From: Niveibacterium umoris
Lineage (GTDB): Bacteria > Pseudomonadota > Gammaproteobacteria > Burkholderiales > Rhodocyclaceae
NCBI RefSeq assembly: GCF_014197015.1
Contig: NZ_JACIET010000002.1
Location: forward strand, 124,001-188,000
Direction of reading: 5' to 3'
DNA length: 64,000 nt
The translations under genes were made by a program, and so were the position numbers. Of this stretch, positions 36,978 through 45,633 are shown piece after piece. The notes beneath the pieces were generated by a model. That model saw only the letters and a program-made list of their open reading frames with translations, made no database searches and had not been told where the DNA came from. Position 1 is the stretch's first letter, and every line of letters begins with the position of its first letter.

Positions 36978-38030
36978 ATGACATTCGCCCGATCACTCAC
37001 GCTGCTCCGCCTGTTCCCCCTGCTGGTTGCGATCGCCACGCTGGCCGGCTGCGCCCGCAACACGGCCCACCATGAGGAATCCTTCGTGTTCGGGACGCGG
37101 GTCGAAATCACGACCTGGGGTGTGCCCGAAGCTCAGGCCGGCAAGGCGGTCGGCGCGGTGCTGCGCGAGTTCGACCGCATGCACCGCGCGTACCACGGTT
37201 GGCAGCCTTCCGAGCTGACCACGCTGAACGCGGCGCTGGCGCGAGGCGAAACCGCCACCGTGACGCCGGAGCTGGCCGGCATGCTGGTCGAGGCGAAAGA
37301 TCTGGCTGCACGCGGCGACCAGCTCTTCGACCCGGCGATCGGCAAGTTGATCGGCCTGTGGGGTTTCCACCGCGACCAGTACGAAGCGGTGACGCCGGAC
37401 CCGCTCGCCCTGCGCGAAGCGGTAGCCGCCCACCCGACGATGGCCGACCTGGAAATCGAAGGGACGCGGGTCAGCAGCCGCAACCCTGCGGTGCAGCTGG
37501 ATCTGGGCGGTTACGCCAAGGGCTGGGCGCTGGATCGCGCGGCGGAGATCCTGCGCGCCGAAGGTATCGCCAACGCGCTGATCAATATCGGCGGCAACGT
37601 GCTGGCGCTGGGCGCCAAGGGCGAGCAGCCGTGGAAGGTGGGCATCCAGAACCCGCGCGGCGCCGGCGCGCTGGCTGCGCTACCGCTGAAAGACGGCGAG
37701 GCGATCGGCACCTCCGGCGACTACCAGCGCTTCTTCGAGCGCGATGGCCAGCGCTTCTGCCACCTGATCGACCCGCGCACCGGCAACCCGGCGACCGAGA
37801 CGCGCAGCCTCACCATCCTGGTCGCCGCCCGGCCGCGCGCCGGCACCTTGTCGGACGCCGCCAGCAAGCCCGCCTTCATCGACGGCGAGCACTGGCGCGC
37901 GCGCGTCGCCGCCTACGGCATCGACCACGCGCTGCGCGTTGATGCCGCCGGGCGCATCGCAGTCACCCGTGCGCTTGCCAAGCGTATCGAGTGGCTCGGT
38001 GACGTTCGTGCCGACACGGTCGTGGACTGA
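36978..38030 (+). CDS. apbE: FAD:protein FMN transferase (ApbE family), lipoprotein
   Basis: A 350-residue periplasmic flavin transferase that attaches FMN covalently to threonine residues of target proteins such as NqrB/RnfG. A signal peptide ends with the lipobox LAGC (Cys25). Family segments are FGTRVEITTWG, DLGGYAKGWALDRAA, NIGGNVLALG, IGTSGDYQRFFERDGQRFCHLIDPRTG (the core is within this) and the late TLSDAASKPAFI metal-binding region. The start at 36978 begins the signal peptide; 36930 is an alternative. No Rnf/Nqr genes are in the window. Confidence 0.92.
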   Translation: MTFARSLTLLRLFPLLVAIATLAGCARNTAHHEESFVFGTRVEITTWGVPEAQAGKAVGAVLREFDRMHRAYHGWQPSELTTLNAALARGETATVTPELAGMLVEAKDLAARGDQLFDPAIGKLIGLWGFHRDQYEAVTPDPLALREAVAAHPTMADLEIEGTRVSSRNPAVQLDLGGYAKGWALDRAAEILRAEGIANALINIGGNVLALGAKGEQPWKVGIQNPRGAGALAALPLKDGEAIGTSGDYQRFFERDGQRFCHLIDPRTGNPATETRSLTILVAARPRAGTLSDAASKPAFIDGEHWRARVAAYGIDHALRVDAAGRIAVTRALAKRIEWLGDVRADTVVD

Positions 38031-38098
38031 CACTGCCGCATCACGCACGCAGCGGTTAGAATCGGTCGGATACCTCGGCCTTGCCGACCGGAGACAGC

Positions 38099-38506
38099 AT
38101 GATCGGAATCTTTCTCGTCACGCACGGGACCCTCGGCGAGTCGCTGATACAATGCGCTTGTCATGTTCTAAACCGCCGGCCGCCGCAGATCGCGCAGCTC
38201 GGCGTGTCGGCCGCCGACGACCCGTTGGATGCCCTGCCGACCGCGCGCTCATTGATGTCCACCGTCGATTCCGGTGACGGCGTGATCGTGCTCACCGACA
38301 TCTTCGGGGCCACCCCCAGCAACATCGCACTCAAGCTGCTCAAGCCCGGCTCGATTGAAGGCCTGGCGGGCGCCAACCTGCCGATGCTGCTGCGGATCCT
38401 GACCTACCGCGAGAAGAACGACATTCATACCGTCATTACCAAGGCCATTGCAGGGGGATGCGATGGCGTGCTGCACATGAAGGTGGATCGCGATGCCAAG
38501 AACTGA
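38099..38506 (+). CDS. PTS EIIA-Man-type component
   Basis: A 135-residue phosphotransferase domain of the mannose EIIA family with the active histidine at position 9 (FLVTHGTLGE) and DIFGATPSNIALKLL. It receives phosphate from HPr. In betaproteobacteria this protein (PtsM/ManX-like) usually lacks partner EIIB/C and is thought to act in regulation. GGAGA precedes the ATG by five bases. It overlaps the HPr gene by 14 bases. Confidence 0.9.
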   Translation: MIGIFLVTHGTLGESLIQCACHVLNRRPPQIAQLGVSAADDPLDALPTARSLMSTVDSGDGVIVLTDIFGATPSNIALKLLKPGSIEGLAGANLPMLLRILTYREKNDIHTVITKAIAGGCDGVLHMKVDRDAKN

Positions 38507-38762
38507 AGTCGAAATCGTCAACAAACTCGGGCTGCACGCGCGCGCCTCGGCCAAGCTGACCCAGGTCGCCAGCGGCCATGAAGCCGAGGTGTGGCTCGAG
38601 CGCAACGGCCGCCGCGTCAACGCCAAGAGCATCATGGGGGTGATGATGCTGGCGGCGGGCAAGGGGACGAAAGTCATCATCGAGACCGAAGGGTCGGACG
38701 CCGACGTGGCGATGAAGGCGCTGGTCGACCTGGTTGCCAACCGCTTCGGGGAAGCCGAGTAA
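38493..38762 (+). CDS. ptsH: Phosphocarrier protein HPr
   Basis: An 89-residue HPr. The active-site His15 lies in NKLGLHARASAKL and the regulatory Ser46 in NAKSIMGVMMLAAGKG, the HPr-kinase site. It passes phosphate from EI to EIIA. The gene overlaps the EIIA gene by 14 bases and the ptsI start by one. The presence of Ser46 suggests that an HPr kinase (HprK) is encoded elsewhere in the genome. Confidence 0.96.
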   Translation: MPRTEVEIVNKLGLHARASAKLTQVASGHEAEVWLERNGRRVNAKSIMGVMMLAAGKGTKVIIETEGSDADVAMKALVDLVANRFGEAE

Positions 38763-40510
38763 TGCCGCAAACGGTGGCGCGCCCGGAATCGGTTTCGTTT
38801 GCGCTGCACGGGCTGCCGGTATCGCACGGCATCGCGATCGGCTACGCCCACCTGATCTCGCACGCGCTGCTCGAAGTTCATCACTACGTCGTTTCGCCCA
38901 AGGCAGTTCAGAAAGAACTTGGCCGCCTCGACGACGCGATCGCCGCAGTCGGCGCGGAACTCGAACTGCTGCGGCAGACGCCCAGCGCGGCCGCTTCGGA
39001 AGTCGCGGTGTTCGTCGATCTGCAGATGATGTTGCTGCAAGACCCGCTGCTGATCGAAGAGGCGCGGCAACATATCCGCGAGCGACGCTGCAACGCCGAA
39101 TGGGCGCTGGTGCAGCAGATGGAGGTGCTGGTCGAGCAGTTCGACGCGATTGAGGACGCTTACCTGCGCGAGCGCAAGGCCGACGTCGTACAGCTGGTCG
39201 AACGGCTGGTCAAGAGCCTGCTTGGCCACCCCGGCTATGTGCCGCAGAAACGCCGTGACGGATTCGCGACCATCGTCGTCGCGCATGACCTGTCGCCGTC
39301 GGACACGATCCATTTCAAGGATGCGCAGATCGCCGGCTTCGTCACCGACATCGGCGGTGCCACCTCGCACACCGCCATCGTCGCGCGCAGCCTCGCGATC
39401 CCGGCGGTGGTCGGCCTGCAGCATGTGCGCCACACGGTGAACGACGGCGACGTGCTGATCGTCGACGGCACCCGTGGCGTGGTGATCGTCGCGCCCGACG
39501 AACGGGTGCTCGAGGAATACCGCATCCGCCAGGATCAGCTCGAACTCGAACGCACCAAGCTCAAGCGCATCACCGGCGCCACCGCCCGTACGCTGGACGC
39601 CGAGCGGGTGTTCATCAAGGGCAACATCGAACTGCCGCGCGACGCGCAGGGCGTGCGCGAAGTCGAAGCCGATGGCGTCGGCCTGTTCCGGACCGAATTC
39701 CTCTTCATGGGCCGCGACGAACTGCCCGACGAAGACGAACAGTTCGAGGCCTACCGCAGCGTGCTCAAGGCGTTGCCCGGCAAGCCGGTGACGATCCGCA
39801 CGCTGGATATCGGCGCCGACAAGGCCCTGCGCGGCTCCGACGTCCATAACGAACAGAACCCGGCACTCGGGCTGCGCGCGATCCGCTACTGCCTTGCCGA
39901 GCCGCGCATGTTCCTGACCCAGTTGCGGGCGCTGTTGCGCGCCTCGCACCACGGCCAGCTACAGATCATGGTGCCGATGCTGGCGACGCTGGACGAGATC
40001 ACGCAGACCTTCGCGATGATCGAACGCGCCAAGGCCGAACTGCGCGCCGAGAAGATCAAGTTCGACGACGCGGTGCCGGTCGGCGGCATGATCGAGATCC
40101 CCGCCGCGGCGCTGTCGGTCGGCCTGTTCGCGCGCAAGCTGCAGTTCCTCTCGATCGGCACCAACGATCTGATCCAGTACACGCTGGCGATCGACCGTAC
40201 CGACGCCGCCGTGTCGCACCTCTACGACCCATGGCACCCGGCAGTGCTGATGCTGATCCACCGCACCATCCAGACCGCGCTGCGGGTGGGCATCCCGGTG
40301 TCGGTGTGCGGCGAAATGGCGGGTGACATCGCCAACACGCGGCTGCTGTTGGGTATGGGCCTGCGCGACTTCTCGATGCACCCGACGCAGATCCTCGAAG
40401 TCAAACAGGAAGTCCTGCGCGCCCACGCCGGCGAACTCGCACTCAAGGTCGGCAAGCTGATGAAGCTCGACGAACCGGACAAGGTGCGCGAGGCGATCGA
40501 GCGGCTCTGA
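38762..40510 (+). CDS. ptsI: Phosphoenolpyruvate-protein phosphotransferase (EI)
   Basis: A 582-residue enzyme I that takes phosphate from PEP and passes it to HPr. The active histidine is in TDIGGATSHTAIVARSLAIP (about residue 203). The C-terminal barrel carries FRTEFLFMGRDELPDEDEQF and SIGTNDLIQYTLAIDRTDAA. No EIIB or EIIC genes follow in the window, so EI-HPr-EIIA here look like a regulatory or incomplete PTS. A hairpin at 40512 ends the convergent gap. Confidence 0.97.
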   Translation: MPQTVARPESVSFALHGLPVSHGIAIGYAHLISHALLEVHHYVVSPKAVQKELGRLDDAIAAVGAELELLRQTPSAAASEVAVFVDLQMMLLQDPLLIEEARQHIRERRCNAEWALVQQMEVLVEQFDAIEDAYLRERKADVVQLVERLVKSLLGHPGYVPQKRRDGFATIVVAHDLSPSDTIHFKDAQIAGFVTDIGGATSHTAIVARSLAIPAVVGLQHVRHTVNDGDVLIVDGTRGVVIVAPDERVLEEYRIRQDQLELERTKLKRITGATARTLDAERVFIKGNIELPRDAQGVREVEADGVGLFRTEFLFMGRDELPDEDEQFEAYRSVLKALPGKPVTIRTLDIGADKALRGSDVHNEQNPALGLRAIRYCLAEPRMFLTQLRALLRASHHGQLQIMVPMLATLDEITQTFAMIERAKAELRAEKIKFDDAVPVGGMIEIPAAALSVGLFARKLQFLSIGTNDLIQYTLAIDRTDAAVSHLYDPWHPAVLMLIHRTIQTALRVGIPVSVCGEMAGDIANTRLLLGMGLRDFSMHPTQILEVKQEVLRAHAGELALKVGKLMKLDEPDKVREAIERL

Positions 40511-40511
40511 T

Positions 40512-40550
40512 CGGGTACATGGCGGCAGCGCGTGCCGCCGCCATCACCCG
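40512..40550. terminator. Long hairpin between ptsI and the patatin gene
   Basis: Nested dyads: CGGGT (40512-40516) with ACCCG (40546-40550), and ATGGCGGC (40519-40526) with GCCGCCAT (40537-40544). It lies in the gap between the convergent ptsI and patatin genes, so it could terminate both transcripts. No T run. Confidence 0.55.
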
Positions 40551-41876
40551 TCACACCGGCAGCGTCTGCGGCCGGCTCGCTTCCTGATGCACCTCGACAA
40601 GCTTGGCGCGGGTGTCCTTGTAACGCTGCCAGTCGAAGCCTTCGAGAAAGCGGAAGGCCGCTTTCGCGCCGCGATCGAACAGATCCAGCTTGTCCGCATC
40701 CGAGAGGCTGAAGTTCAGCCAGTCGTGGTCCGCCGTATCGATGTAGGTAACCAGTTGCTTGAAGTCCGGGTTCTTGCGGATGAACTCGTAGTCGAGACAA
40801 TGCCGCGCGGAGTTGAATGTCTGCGTCACCAGCTTGAAGGCCCCGTCGATCACGTGTGAGCGCTCGTCCCACTGCAGCTTGGCACCCAGCGTCGGCCGGG
40901 TCGGCACCTTGTAGCTGCAGTGGAAGACGTCGATCGGGAAGTTCGACAGCACCCCGCCATCGACGAACACACATTCGGCCGGCGGGAAACCGTTCTCGAC
41001 GTCGTGATCGCCGAGCCCGGCCATGTCTTCCCACAGCTTGCGGCGGGCCTCATCGAAAGCCGGCATCGGCACCCGCATCGGCTTGAAGAACAGCGGAATC
41101 GACATCGAGCAGCGCGCGAATTCCGCCGGGTTGACCGTCGCCGGGTTATCCCAGTACAGCGCCGCCATGCGGGGGAATTCCACCTTGGTCTCGGTCGCGA
41201 TATCCGCAGTCACCACGCACAGGTAATCGCGTGCCGGGTCGAGTGGCGGCAACGCAGCCGCACCGTCGAGTTGGGACGCGCGATAGCGGGTGTCGTCGCG
41301 CAAGCGCCAACCCGCGGGCGTGGTGCCCATGCGTTGCCGCAGCGCCAAGGTCGACGTCACGCCGCAATGGCCCAGCACATCGTACTTGAGCCAGTCGTGG
41401 AAAACCTCGCCGCGATTGAGCGCATGCATCTGCTCGAAGTTGTCGACAACCTGCCCGCCCTTCCACAGCACCTTGGCAAGGCGCGGGCGGGTCAGCATGG
41501 TATTGACGAAGTCCGGCGCATCTTCGTCCTCGTCATCCTTGCCATCGACGAAGCTGGCCATGGGCATGTTGGCGACGATCTCGATCAAGCGACTGCTCTT
41601 TTCCGCCGCCGGCACATCGATCGCCGCCAGCACCAGCGCTGTGATCGAACCGGCTGACGCGCCGCCGAGCCCGCTGAAACGCAGCCCGGCCTGCTCCAGC
41701 ACATACACGTAGCCGAGCAGCGCCACCCCCAGCACGCCACCGCCTTCCATCACCAGATCGACATACTGCATGCCTGCATCGTCGATCACGTCGCTGTAGA
41801 TGCGCTGATCGAGCCCCTCTGCCTTCAGGGCAGCAATGACCGGCTTTACCTGATCGAAGAACTGTTGTGCCTGCAT
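40551..41876 (-). CDS. Patatin-like phospholipase
   Basis: A 441-residue patatin-domain protein. It shows the oxyanion motif VMEGGGVLGVALLG, the nucleophile motif GGASAGSITAL (GxSxG) and the catalytic Asp motif FVDGGVLSNFP, so the Ser-Asp dyad is intact. It probably deacylates phospholipids. There is no signal peptide, so it acts in the cytoplasm or is exported by another route. It lies 79 bases downstream of the eCIS effector gene on the same strand, suggesting it could be a further cargo or just a neighbour. A hairpin ends the gene. Confidence 0.88.
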   Translation of the reverse strand: MQAQQFFDQVKPVIAALKAEGLDQRIYSDVIDDAGMQYVDLVMEGGGVLGVALLGYVYVLEQAGLRFSGLGGASAGSITALVLAAIDVPAAEKSSRLIEIVANMPMASFVDGKDDEDEDAPDFVNTMLTRPRLAKVLWKGGQVVDNFEQMHALNRGEVFHDWLKYDVLGHCGVTSTLALRQRMGTTPAGWRLRDDTRYRASQLDGAAALPPLDPARDYLCVVTADIATETKVEFPRMAALYWDNPATVNPAEFARCSMSIPLFFKPMRVPMPAFDEARRKLWEDMAGLGDHDVENGFPPAECVFVDGGVLSNFPIDVFHCSYKVPTRPTLGAKLQWDERSHVIDGAFKLVTQTFNSARHCLDYEFIRKNPDFKQLVTYIDTADHDWLNFSLSDADKLDLFDRGAKAAFRFLEGFDWQRYKDTRAKLVEVHQEASRPQTLPV

Positions 41877-41955
41877 GTCATTTCACCTTTTCTGGCAAGG
41901 GTTGGAGGATGCGTCGTGCGCCCGGGCCGGCGCCGACGCCCGCACCTGTGACGCC

Positions 41956-44900
41956 TCAGGTCTGCGGGAAACCGTTGGGGAAGTTCGGTACCGAGCCGCG
42001 CGTCGCGCTGCCCATGCGCTCGTAGCCGCCACCCGTCTTCTTGCGTTTGAGCTGCTGCCACTCCCACGAGATCGCGGTGGCGAGGAAGCCCTCTTCGGGG
42101 GCCGCCTCGGGCGGGGTCGCGACCGGGGTTTTCGGATACTTCACGCTGACCTTGTAGTACACGAATTTGCGCGCGGTATTGATCATCGACTTTAGCGTGC
42201 TTTCCACCGCGGCCTGATGCGCCGCGTTGCAGCTGAAGGTGATCGGCGTGAGGTTGGCGATGTTGTCGCCGGGGCCGCCGAGCTTGTTGTTCAGCAGGTG
42301 GCCCATGACATAAAGCCGCTTGTCGTTGCGTCGCTTGTTCACCTTGTCCCAGATCGGCGGTACCACTGACGGCGAGCTGCCGGCGCCGTGCTCGGGCGTC
42401 AGTGGGTCGGCCGTCATGCTCTTACCGCCGCGCTGCGCATCGACGCCACCGTAGCTGACGCTGGTCGGGATGCCGTCGCCAAGCTCCAGCGCCGGGTCGC
42501 TGTCATCGGTCGGCACGCCGGCCTGGCGGAACACGCCGCCCAGCGCGTTCAGGTGCTTCTGTACCGTCTTGGCGTGCTTGTCCGCTTCCGCGTCGTCCTT
42601 GGCGTTCTTGCCGTCGCGGATCGCCTTGTAGACATCGCGCTTGAGGTCCTTCGCCTGTGACTTGAGGCCGCCGTCGGCGATCTGCCCGATCGCCTCGTCG
42701 ATCGCGGTCTTCTTGCTCTCGACGTAGATTGCCGGCGCATCCTCGGTGCCTTCGGTCGAGATCGTGTGCGATTCGCCGCTCTTGCTGCGGAAGCCCACGC
42801 GGGTCTTCCACCAGTCCGCGATCGCACCGGCCACCGCCTTGATGCCGCGAAGGATCGCGTCGATGCCCGCCTTGACCTTGTCGATCAGCCACAGGATCGC
42901 GTCGTCCACCTTCTTGCGGATCGTGTCGACCAGCTCGCGGATCTTCTTGCCGACGCCGCCCAGCCCGACCTGTTCGGCCAGGAAACCGATCACCACCGGC
43001 ATCGCGCGGCGCATCAGCCCTTCCACCCGCGCGCCCGCCTTGTCGATGGCGCCACTCGCGATCTCCGACGCCGAATCGAGCGCGCTGATCGCGATGCGGA
43101 TGATCTGCTGCGCATAGCGCTTCACCGCCTTAAAGACCTTGTACACCCGTCGAGCGATATCGACGACCTCCGACAAACCGCCCGACGCTGCGGCGGCCGC
43201 GGCGACAATCGCAATCTCTTCTGCCACCTTGCCCGCCACCCATTCGGCCACACCCTGCAGCACCGTACTGCCGAATTCCTTGGCCTTGTCGATGATGCCC
43301 TTGGTGTTCTCGGCGGGCGACTTGGAGGTGTCGATCGCACCGCGCACCCAGGCGATCGCGCTGCCGAAGCGGCGCATCCAGGTGCGCAGCTTGTCCACCT
43401 TCTTCGGGTCAAAGCGCTTCTTCAGCAGATCGAAGATGTGGTTCACCGACAGCCCCAGCACATCCAGCGCGAAGCCGAACACTGCCATCGGGTCCTTCCA
43501 GCTGCTCGGCGCGCTGATGCCCTTCTCGGCCAGTTCGCCGAACAGCCAGCCCTCGATGCCGAAGCCAAGGTGGCTCAGGATGTTCTTGCCGAAGCGCTTG
43601 AAACCGGCGCCGGTGGCGCGCACCGCATTTCGCACGAAGTCGATCGGCGCGCGCATCACGCGGTCCCACACCGAGAAGGCCTTGCTGATGAGTTCGCCGA
43701 GCAGCTCCGGCGGCACGTCGAAGACCCGCAGCACCAGCCGGAAGCTCGCTTTCACCGCGCCCATCAAGTCGTGGTCCTTGAACACCAGCTTGATCAGGCG
43801 GCGAATTTCGGTCTTCGTGCGCGCCCAAGCCTCGCCGTCGCGCGCCAGCGCCTCGAACAGCTCGATCTGGCGCAGGATGATCGGGATCAGGAAGTCGACG
43901 AAGGGGTCGCGGATGCAACTCGGGATCATGTCCCAGATCTTTTCGGCGAGCAGCACCGGCAGGCCCCACACGTCCAGCACCACATTCGCGATCCGGCGCA
44001 GGAAGGCGATCGCCCGGCCGATGAAGGCGCCCAGCCGGTCCACCATGCCGAGCAGGCCATCCGCCACCTTCATGAGCTTCTGCGTCGCCCACTGCGCGAT
44101 GTCGTCGATGCGGTCGGCCACCCATTGCGCGGCCGAAACGAGGAAGGCCAGCCCGACGCCCGCGGCCGCGCCGACCCAGCCGCCCACCGCCTTGGCCAGC
44201 TTGCCGATCGCGGCCGACATGCCGCGCGCAAGGCTCACCAGCCCACTGCCGAAGCGGTGGGCGCCGCTGCGCAGCGTCGGCAGCAGCGTGTTCTGCAGGT
44301 AGGCACGCGCCTGCACCACCATGTTGCCCTTGCCCCAGTGGGCCTTGATCCAGCGCACGCCCTGCACCACGCCGACCACCGCGGCGCCCAGCGCCACCAG
44401 CGGCCCGGCCGGCGAAGCGAGTAGCAACACACCGCCCACCACGCCGGCTACCGCCTTGATCTCTTTCTTGTAGGGCGCGGTCACTTCCGCAATGGCGTCC
44501 CACACCGTCTCGACCTTGCCTTGCACCCACTGCAGGATGCCGTTCTGCCCATCCGGCCCGTCGCCGATGCCGATCTTGTTCTTGACCCAGGACCAGGCGT
44601 CGGCCGAGGCCTTGCGGATCGGCGCACACTTGTCCCACACCCAGCTCGCGAGCTTCTCGATCTGCTCCCACTGTTGCTGCGCAACCTTCTTGATCCAGCC
44701 CCACACCGGCGCGCCGACCTTCTCCCACAGCGTGTTGCAGAGGTCTTCGATCTTCTTCACCAGCGGCTGCAGCTTCTCGACGATGGGCGTCAGCAGCTTG
44801 GTCGCGAGCTGTTCGATCTTTTCGGCCGCCTGCCGCAGCGGCGTGCAATCGTTGGCGGCGATCTTGCCGACCGCCTCCTGCACCCAGGCAATCATCGGCG

Positions 44901-45633
44901 CGAAGCGGGCGCTCAACTGCTTGCCGGCATCGGCGACCACCTTCACCGGCGCCATCACGCCATCGATCACGCGCTGGAAGCCGGCGGTGACCTTGTCCTT
45001 GACCCAGTCGATGACCGCCTGCGGCCCCTTCTGCACGAAGGGCACCAGTTCCGGCGCGTATTCCTTCAGCAGGTCCATCGCCATGTCCTTGGCGGCCTGC
45101 TTGGCGGTGTCGATCGCGCCGCCGACCGCCGCGCCAAGGCGCTCGAGCACGCCCGGCTCCTTGCGCTGTACCGTCGCGCCGGACGTGCGTCCGCTCACGC
45201 TGAACGGGCTTCCGGCCACCACCGCGGCACTCGCGCGGTTCGCCTCCGCCTCCAGCCCGTCGCTGCCTCCGCCCAGCCGCTGCACCCGCGGCCGCGCCGG
45301 GCCGCGCTGCTGGATCACATGCGCCACCTCGTGCGCCAGCAGGGCGACGTCGTCGGCGCGTTCGCCCTTTGCCAGCACGATGTTTTCGCCGAACGCGAAG
45401 GCCCGCGCACCAGCTTGCGCCGCGGCACGCTGGGCGGCCGCATCGGTATGCACCCGCACGCTCGCAAGATCAGCGTTCAGACTGCGTTCGAGACGGCGTC
45501 GCACCGGCATCGCCAGCGCCTGCCCCGGCCCCAGCCGGCCCGGCATGCGTTGCGCGGATCCCGCAGCCGGGCGCGCGGGTGCCGCAGCCGGCGCCGCCCG
45601 TGCCACCGCCGCGGCGCGCGCCACCGCACTCAT
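41956..45633 (-). CDS. DUF4157 (eCIS core) effector with C-terminal nuclease-like domain
   Basis: A 1225-residue protein. Near the N-terminus is a DUF4157 domain with an intact metalloprotease-type motif HEVAHVIQQR (His101-Arg110), the feature shared by cargo of extracellular contractile injection systems. The middle (~150-1000) is long, mostly helical and repetitive, rich in Trp-Val-Lys stretches such as WVKNKIG and WVQGKVETVW. The C-terminal part (~1100-1170) has MGHLLNNKLGGPGDNIANLT, which resembles the Endonuclea_NS_2/DNA-RNA nonspecific nuclease fold. So it is probably a toxin loaded into the particle. The start (45633) overlaps the ATPase stop by four bases. Known family behaviour is separate from what is inferred here. 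Confidence 0.82.
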   Translation of the reverse strand: MSAVARAAAVARAAPAAAPARPAAGSAQRMPGRLGPGQALAMPVRRRLERSLNADLASVRVHTDAAAQRAAAQAGARAFAFGENIVLAKGERADDVALLAHEVAHVIQQRGPARPRVQRLGGGSDGLEAEANRASAAVVAGSPFSVSGRTSGATVQRKEPGVLERLGAAVGGAIDTAKQAAKDMAMDLLKEYAPELVPFVQKGPQAVIDWVKDKVTAGFQRVIDGVMAPVKVVADAGKQLSARFAPMIAWVQEAVGKIAANDCTPLRQAAEKIEQLATKLLTPIVEKLQPLVKKIEDLCNTLWEKVGAPVWGWIKKVAQQQWEQIEKLASWVWDKCAPIRKASADAWSWVKNKIGIGDGPDGQNGILQWVQGKVETVWDAIAEVTAPYKKEIKAVAGVVGGVLLLASPAGPLVALGAAVVGVVQGVRWIKAHWGKGNMVVQARAYLQNTLLPTLRSGAHRFGSGLVSLARGMSAAIGKLAKAVGGWVGAAAGVGLAFLVSAAQWVADRIDDIAQWATQKLMKVADGLLGMVDRLGAFIGRAIAFLRRIANVVLDVWGLPVLLAEKIWDMIPSCIRDPFVDFLIPIILRQIELFEALARDGEAWARTKTEIRRLIKLVFKDHDLMGAVKASFRLVLRVFDVPPELLGELISKAFSVWDRVMRAPIDFVRNAVRATGAGFKRFGKNILSHLGFGIEGWLFGELAEKGISAPSSWKDPMAVFGFALDVLGLSVNHIFDLLKKRFDPKKVDKLRTWMRRFGSAIAWVRGAIDTSKSPAENTKGIIDKAKEFGSTVLQGVAEWVAGKVAEEIAIVAAAAAASGGLSEVVDIARRVYKVFKAVKRYAQQIIRIAISALDSASEIASGAIDKAGARVEGLMRRAMPVVIGFLAEQVGLGGVGKKIRELVDTIRKKVDDAILWLIDKVKAGIDAILRGIKAVAGAIADWWKTRVGFRSKSGESHTISTEGTEDAPAIYVESKKTAIDEAIGQIADGGLKSQAKDLKRDVYKAIRDGKNAKDDAEADKHAKTVQKHLNALGGVFRQAGVPTDDSDPALELGDGIPTSVSYGGVDAQRGGKSMTADPLTPEHGAGSSPSVVPPIWDKVNKRRNDKRLYVMGHLLNNKLGGPGDNIANLTPITFSCNAAHQAAVESTLKSMINTARKFVYYKVSVKYPKTPVATPPEAAPEEGFLATAISWEWQQLKRKKTGGGYERMGSATRGSVPNFPNGFPQT

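Noticed and set aside
38056-38061. TAGAAT as a -10 box for the PTS operon
   Set aside because: The position is plausible, but no -35 hexamer at suitable spacing was found, so I did not list it as a feature.
42766-44424. Long plus-strand frame (552 codons) opposite the effector gene
   Set aside because: It is antisense to the DUF4157 gene, rich in His/Arg/Gln as expected from reverse-complement high-GC codons, with no family or ribosome site.
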